DNA of 9,693 bases, from NCBI GenBank assembly GCA_023135255.1, contig JAGLTN010000113.1, forward strand, positions 1-9,693, written 5' to 3'. The stretch comes from Planctomycetota bacterium (GTDB lineage Bacteria; Planctomycetota; Phycisphaerae; Sedimentisphaerales; Anaerobacaceae). The notes beneath the pieces are model-generated. The model was not told the origin of the DNA, did not search any database, and saw nothing but the letters and a program-made list of their open reading frames with translations. Both the position numbers and the translations under genes were made by a program. Of this stretch, positions 6,162 through 9,693 are shown one piece after another (position 1 is the first letter of the stretch; every line of letters begins with the position of its first letter).

Positions 6162-6175
6162 AATCAGTCTGATTA
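6161..6175. promoter_or_regulatory. 15-base perfect palindrome overlapping the LamG promoter (operator candidate)
   Basis: TAATCAG-T-CTGATTA reads the same on both strands apart from the central base. Its right half overlaps the -10 box at 6172-6177 and its left half covers the predicted transcription start. A 1-base centre cannot form an RNA hairpin loop, so a dimeric DNA-binding protein is the more natural reading. Confidence 0.5.
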
Positions 6176-6180
6176 TAACA
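6172..6180 (-). promoter_or_regulatory. Putative extended -10 promoter for the LamG-phosphoesterase unit
   Basis: The - strand reads TGTTATAAT from 6180 to 6172, an exact TGnTATAAT extended -10 element. No convincing -35 box is seen at the normal distance. Transcription would begin near 6165, about 60 bases before the LamG start codon. It lies in the 93-base gap after the DUF4838 gene, so the LamG and phosphoesterase genes may be expressed separately from, or in addition to, the DUF4838 genes. Confidence 0.5.
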
Positions 6181-6197
6181 AATTTAGCGGACAAAAG

Positions 6198-8612
6198 CTA
6201 CTTTTTTTTTGCTATTTTAGCTAATTTAACAGCATCAACAGGATAACCGTCACCTTTGGCAAATTTGCTTAAAGTTATACTATGCTGTCCTACAGAAGCC
6301 ATTTCAAATACAATTTCGTGTACTTTGCTCTGATTGTCCTTTGCGGTGGTATAATTGCCGATTTTTTTGTCATCAAGCAGAACATCAATTGTTTTACTCT
6401 GCCAGGTATTCAGCTGTCCGACGGTCAGGATATATTTTCCCACCTGCTCAACGCTGAATATTATTTTTACAGAACAGCAGTTTTCTGCGTTATCAGGCAG
6501 ATGCTTGCCCATAAAGCCCATCCAGCTTTGTTTGCCATGATCTGCGTTGATAGTGTATGTTGTTTCTTTTGCAAATTTATAGATATCTACGCCGAGTTCT
6601 TTATCACTGCCGTCAAAAATACCTATCTGCCAGAGGTTCTCAGGCAAGGTATCAAAATTATATTGTTTGAGCTTATCTAATTTTTTCACTCTGTCACCGA
6701 GATGGCCATCTTTGAATACACAGAATCCGCCTTTCTCTACGACATCCCAAAGCAAACCATCGCCCGCATGTTTTGCTATCATCTCATTTCTAAGCTTGCT
6801 TTTTTCAATAGCCTTTGTTATCAGCCTGTCAGCCTTATTTAAAAGCTCATCAAACTGCGTCCCATTTTCTGCAAGATAAGCACTTTCAATTGCCATATCA
6901 CCTTCGACAATCGTTTTTGCTGTTTGCCATTGCAGATTTGTATAGTCGAATGATATCTTAAATCTTGCCATTTTTCTTTTAACATCCGCATCTTTGACTT
7001 CGCTGAAAACTTTTTCCAGCTTATCCGAAGCTCGCTCAAGAAGCTTTGATGCCTTGGCAACATAATCATATTCGTATATAAGAAACTTTTTATTGATATT
7101 CTGGAAATAATGCAAATCAGGCTGAGCATCCTCGACAAGCTGATAAATTTCTCTCATCTGTTTCGCATATTGGCCATAAACTTTTTCAAAGTAATCCCGC
7201 ATGACCTCTTCTGTATCGGTCTCAATATCCCACATCAATTTAGCAAGAACGTAAAAATTAAATGCTTTTGTTCGCCTTCCCATTGCCCCCATAGGCAGCT
7301 CAAAGCCGTCCAGCCCATTGTCTCTGAACCATTTCAGCTCTGGTTTCATATTTTTAATGTACATCGGATGAAACCCCAACCCAAGATGTCTCGCGTATTT
7401 TTCATGCAGAATAAACTTGCAGTTATATTCGGTTACGATCTCTCGCCACGCAGCAAACTCATCCCGAAACTCTTTTGAAGTCCCTTCTTCATAAAACAAT
7501 TTATTAAAATCGCGTCCCCATGTACAAAGAGATATTGTCATACCTTTGATAGGCCTTTCCTTAGCAGGGGGCTTAACATGAGAGCCATAAGCAAAATGTG
7601 CAAACTCAACATTGGGAACCTCATTTTTAAGAACATTATGAATCCTCTTGCCGAACTGCATAAATCTGTCAGCCGATGGTGTGTCTTTGCACAGCTGGCA
7701 TTGGCACCATTTGCCCATATCGTTAGGCCAGGGTGTGAGATATTCTATCTCCGGATTAGCCTTCAAAAATGCGACACAGTTTGTAAGATATTCAGTGACA
7801 GCCTCATCGTTTCTCGTGCAAAATTGCCCGCTTGCAGTTCTTTTGCCATCTCTCATACATTGCCAGTCTATGTGCTGTTTAAGCTGGGTGCCGGAAATAA
7901 ACAAAAACATATTGTGACCACCCATGCCTATAACCATGCCCCTTTTTTGCATTTCGGGAAAAACGTTACGGTATCTGCTCCACAAATTATAACCGCTTAT
8001 ACCATGGTCGATGCCGTACTGAAATATGTTTGTTCTGTTCTTTGTCAGCCAGTCGATCCTGTTAAGAAGCGACTCTTTTGTAACACCATCTGCCAGAGAT
8101 TCGCCTGCTTTGCCAATATCATAAGTAAGAAACCTTGTCATCCTTACCGAAAAGTCAGGTCTGGCTACTACGTTCAACCCCTTAACTTTTTCAATAACCT
8201 CTTCGATAGATAACTCAGGAACTATCTCATCGGCAGGGTCCGGGTAATACCACCTGCAACCAAGTTTTTCAAGAAGGTCGTAAACTGCGTATAGCGTGCC
8301 TCTATTGCCGCCTCCTGAAAGAATAACCTGATTAGAAGATGACCTGATAATATATTCATCCTGCTGTAATTGCAGATTGTCTACCAGGGAGTTACCGACT
8401 AAAAAAGAGAATTGCATGAGCTGTTTTGAATCTTTGATTTCAAAACTGACGCCTGTGATTTTTGCTAAATATTTTTGCAATTCCTCCGCAGCGAACTTTT
8501 CAGTAACGGTTGTTTTTTTGCCGGCTACAATCGCTGCCTCTTTTGCATAAGTGCTTGTAAAAACCATCAGCAAAAAAACTGAAATTAAGATAATCCTGAA
8601 TTTCCCTGACAT
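6198..8612 (-). CDS. Secreted DUF4838-family protein, 804 aa (putative glycoside hydrolase-like)
   Basis: The frame extends to an ATG at 8672, but the ATG at 8612 is preceded by AAGGA with 8-base spacing and begins a clean Sec signal (residues 1-23, ending T-Y-A). The longer version would overlap the previous gene by 41 bases and bury the signal, so I use 8612. Residues about 24-150 form an alpha-glucuronidase/GH20-like N-terminal domain (AAEELQKYLAKITG, GTLYAVYDLLEKLGCRWYYP). About 150-480 is the DUF4838 core, a probable barrel, with the family-style motif W-P-N-D-M-G-K-W-C-Q-C-Q-L-C (C303, C305, C308). About 480-610 is helical. About 620-804 is a beta-rich module (KYILTVGQL, KTIDVLLDDKKIGNYTT, YPVDAVKLAK) resembling a carbohydrate-binding domain. 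To my knowledge DUF4838 members occur in polysaccharide-degradation loci but lack a settled activity. The upstream gene is a close paralogue. The C-terminus ends in AKKK, encoded by a 9-A run. Glycan processing outside the cytoplasm is inferred. Confidence 0.87.
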   Translation of the reverse strand: MSGKFRIILISVFLLMVFTSTYAKEAAIVAGKKTTVTEKFAAEELQKYLAKITGVSFEIKDSKQLMQFSFLVGNSLVDNLQLQQDEYIIRSSSNQVILSGGGNRGTLYAVYDLLEKLGCRWYYPDPADEIVPELSIEEVIEKVKGLNVVARPDFSVRMTRFLTYDIGKAGESLADGVTKESLLNRIDWLTKNRTNIFQYGIDHGISGYNLWSRYRNVFPEMQKRGMVIGMGGHNMFLFISGTQLKQHIDWQCMRDGKRTASGQFCTRNDEAVTEYLTNCVAFLKANPEIEYLTPWPNDMGKWCQCQLCKDTPSADRFMQFGKRIHNVLKNEVPNVEFAHFAYGSHVKPPAKERPIKGMTISLCTWGRDFNKLFYEEGTSKEFRDEFAAWREIVTEYNCKFILHEKYARHLGLGFHPMYIKNMKPELKWFRDNGLDGFELPMGAMGRRTKAFNFYVLAKLMWDIETDTEEVMRDYFEKVYGQYAKQMREIYQLVEDAQPDLHYFQNINKKFLIYEYDYVAKASKLLERASDKLEKVFSEVKDADVKRKMARFKISFDYTNLQWQTAKTIVEGDMAIESAYLAENGTQFDELLNKADRLITKAIEKSKLRNEMIAKHAGDGLLWDVVEKGGFCVFKDGHLGDRVKKLDKLKQYNFDTLPENLWQIGIFDGSDKELGVDIYKFAKETTYTINADHGKQSWMGFMGKHLPDNAENCCSVKIIFSVEQVGKYILTVGQLNTWQSKTIDVLLDDKKIGNYTTAKDNQSKVHEIVFEMASVGQHSITLSKFAKGDGYPVDAVKLAKIAKKK

Positions 8613-8620
8613 AATTATTT

Positions 8621-8625
8621 TCCTT
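8621..8625 (-). promoter_or_regulatory. Ribosome binding site that sets the DUF4838 gene start at 8612
   Basis: AAGGA on the - strand (8625 to 8621) lies 8 bases before the ATG at 8612, inside the 19-base gap between the two DUF4838 genes. It decides the start in favour of 8612 over the upstream ATG at 8672. Confidence 0.65.
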
Positions 8626-8631
8626 AAATTA

Positions 8632-9693
8632 TTATTTGCCTGCCTTGACCAGTTTGATCGCATCAAATGCATATCCGCCGCCGGTTTTATATTCGCCCAA
8701 AGTTAAAACGTGCTTACCTTCAGATGCGATCTCGAATTCAACTTTGTGTTCATGTTTTTCTTTTGGCACGGTAGTATAGCTTCCCACTTTTTCCCCATCA
8801 AGCAAAACATCAACCGTCTCAGCTGCGCCGGTAGGCAGCTGACCTACGGTCAAAATATACTTTCCCGCTTGATGAGCTTTAAAACTAATATTCGCACAGG
8901 CTCCATGTTCCAAATCCGCCGGCCAGTGGTGGGGCATAAACGCGGGCCATTTTCTTTTTCCCGAATTATTAGCTGCGATAGTATACTCAACACATTTCGG
9001 CAGCTCATTCATCATTTTTGCAAAGTCACCCTTATATTTGCCCATTTCTGTATAGCTGCCATTAAAAAGACCTATCTGCCAGACAGTCCTGGCAAGATCA
9101 TCAAAGTCAGCCTTGTTTTTCTCATCAATTCTTTTCTGCATTTTTTCAATATCCGGGTCTGCGAACACACAGTAAGAGCCTTTCCATGTGACATCCCAGT
9201 TGAAACCATCGCCAGGCTTTTCTTCCCGTATCGCCTTTCGCTGCTGGCTGATACTTTTAACCTTATCAAGCTTACCCTGTGCAAGTTTTAGCTCTGTTTT
9301 GTAATCCACCTCACTGACAGCCTCATCAGCTTTAATCAGATGCCCAATTGCCTTTATAATCTCCAACAATCCCTTATATTCAACCTCAATATAATAAAGC
9401 GACTTCGCGAACCTCTTGATCCTGCCGGCGATTTTCTCATCACCAGTATTTGCGAGAGCCTGCTCGATATAACCATTAGCTATATCGAAATGTTTCAGAG
9501 CATTCGAAGCATAGTCTAATTTTTCCTGCGAATATCTCTGCTCCAAAGTCACATAATCCTGATGCAGTTTATTGATCTCCTTGAAGTACTTCAGATCAGG
9601 CTGAGCAAGCTCGACATTCTCATACGCATTACGCATAACATTGCTGGCAGCGCCATAGCACTTATCGAAATAGTCATTAACGATAAAATCAAC
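8632..9693 (-). CDS. DUF4838-family protein, C-terminal 353 residues (5' end outside window)
   Basis: The frame is open from the right edge of the window to the TAA at 8634-8632. An internal ATG at 9636 is not the real start, because the 19 codons before it (containing DYFDKCYG) still align with the downstream paralogue (DYFEKVYG). The visible part corresponds to residues of about 465-804 of that protein. It has the helical region (AQPDLKYFKEINK), then DGFNWDVTWKGSYCVF, a WQIGLFNGS segment, and a C-terminal beta-rich module (KYILTVGQLPTG, ETVDVLLDGEKVGSYTT, YAFDAIKLVKAGK) likely to bind carbohydrate. The N-terminal and DUF4838 core domains must lie outside the window, as must any signal peptide. 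The next gene starts 19 bases after the stop, so the two are almost certainly co-transcribed. Function as for the paralogue: predicted exported glycan-active protein, activity not established. Confidence 0.85.
   Translation of the reverse strand, partial: VDFIVNDYFDKCYGAASNVMRNAYENVELAQPDLKYFKEINKLHQDYVTLEQRYSQEKLDYASNALKHFDIANGYIEQALANTGDEKIAGRIKRFAKSLYYIEVEYKGLLEIIKAIGHLIKADEAVSEVDYKTELKLAQGKLDKVKSISQQRKAIREEKPGDGFNWDVTWKGSYCVFADPDIEKMQKRIDEKNKADFDDLARTVWQIGLFNGSYTEMGKYKGDFAKMMNELPKCVEYTIAANNSGKRKWPAFMPHHWPADLEHGACANISFKAHQAGKYILTVGQLPTGAAETVDVLLDGEKVGSYTTVPKEKHEHKVEFEIASEGKHVLTLGEYKTGGGYAFDAIKLVKAGK

Noticed and set aside
6201..6210. Run of nine A (coding strand) at the end of the DUF4838 gene as a frameshift site
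   Set aside because: It only encodes the terminal KKK just before the stop. A slip would change a few tail residues at most, and the paralogue ends in a similar short basic tail.
7578..8213. Long + strand ORFs opposite the DUF4838 gene
   Set aside because: The opposite frame encodes a conserved full-length family with a signal peptide; these ORFs show no family features.
8613..8672. Longer N-terminus for the complete DUF4838 protein (start at 8672)
   Set aside because: It overlaps the upstream coding region and would place 20 polar residues before a clean signal peptide. The ATG at 8612 has a well-spaced AAGGA.
8710..9291. 193-codon + strand ORF opposite the partial DUF4838 gene
   Set aside because: It is antisense to a region that aligns well with the paralogue, and it has no ribosome site or domain.

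Overview
The window looks like a chromosomal piece from an AT-leaning member of the Planctomycetota, most likely class Phycisphaerae (Sedimentisphaerales-like). The main cue is the secreted protein at 4983-6104. It has two dockerin-like Ca-binding loops separated by a Cys/Trp spacer, then a LamG domain, then a segment ending in YYWRIDEVN, a combination I associate with that group. Tat-exported phosphoesterases and large DUF4838 proteins fit the same assignment. This is inference from protein style, not from a marker gene.

Layout. Positions 1-1922 are read on the + strand: the C-terminal end of a very lysine/glutamate-rich protein (cut by the window edge), two tiny paralogous lipoproteins, a 158-base gap holding a promoter and an inverted repeat, and a YkuE-type metallophosphoesterase. 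Positions 1938-9693 are read entirely on the - strand. In order of transcription they hold the end of a first DUF4838 protein (cut by the right edge), a complete DUF4838 protein, a short gap with a promoter and palindromes, the dockerin/LamG protein, and three tandem Tat-exported metallophosphoesterases. The two strands converge at 1922/1938 with 15 bases between stop codons.

How the genes may work together (inference). The - strand block is compact (gaps of 19, 93, 21, 14 and 4 bases) and all its complete products carry export signals: Sec for DUF4838 and LamG, twin-arginine for the three phosphoesterases. A reasonable model is an extracytoplasmic glycan-processing locus. DUF4838 proteins would act on the carbohydrate, the dockerin/LamG protein would bind or scaffold, and the three phosphoesterases would remove phosphate from phosphomono- or phosphodiester decorated substrates. 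No substrate can be read from the sequence. The + strand lipoproteins and lysine-rich protein are of unknown role and need not belong to this system.

Two ORF starts were moved inward relative to the longest possible frame (3930 rather than 3999, 8612 rather than 8672). The first and last genes are partial. No tRNA, rRNA, CRISPR array, transposase or integrase was seen.
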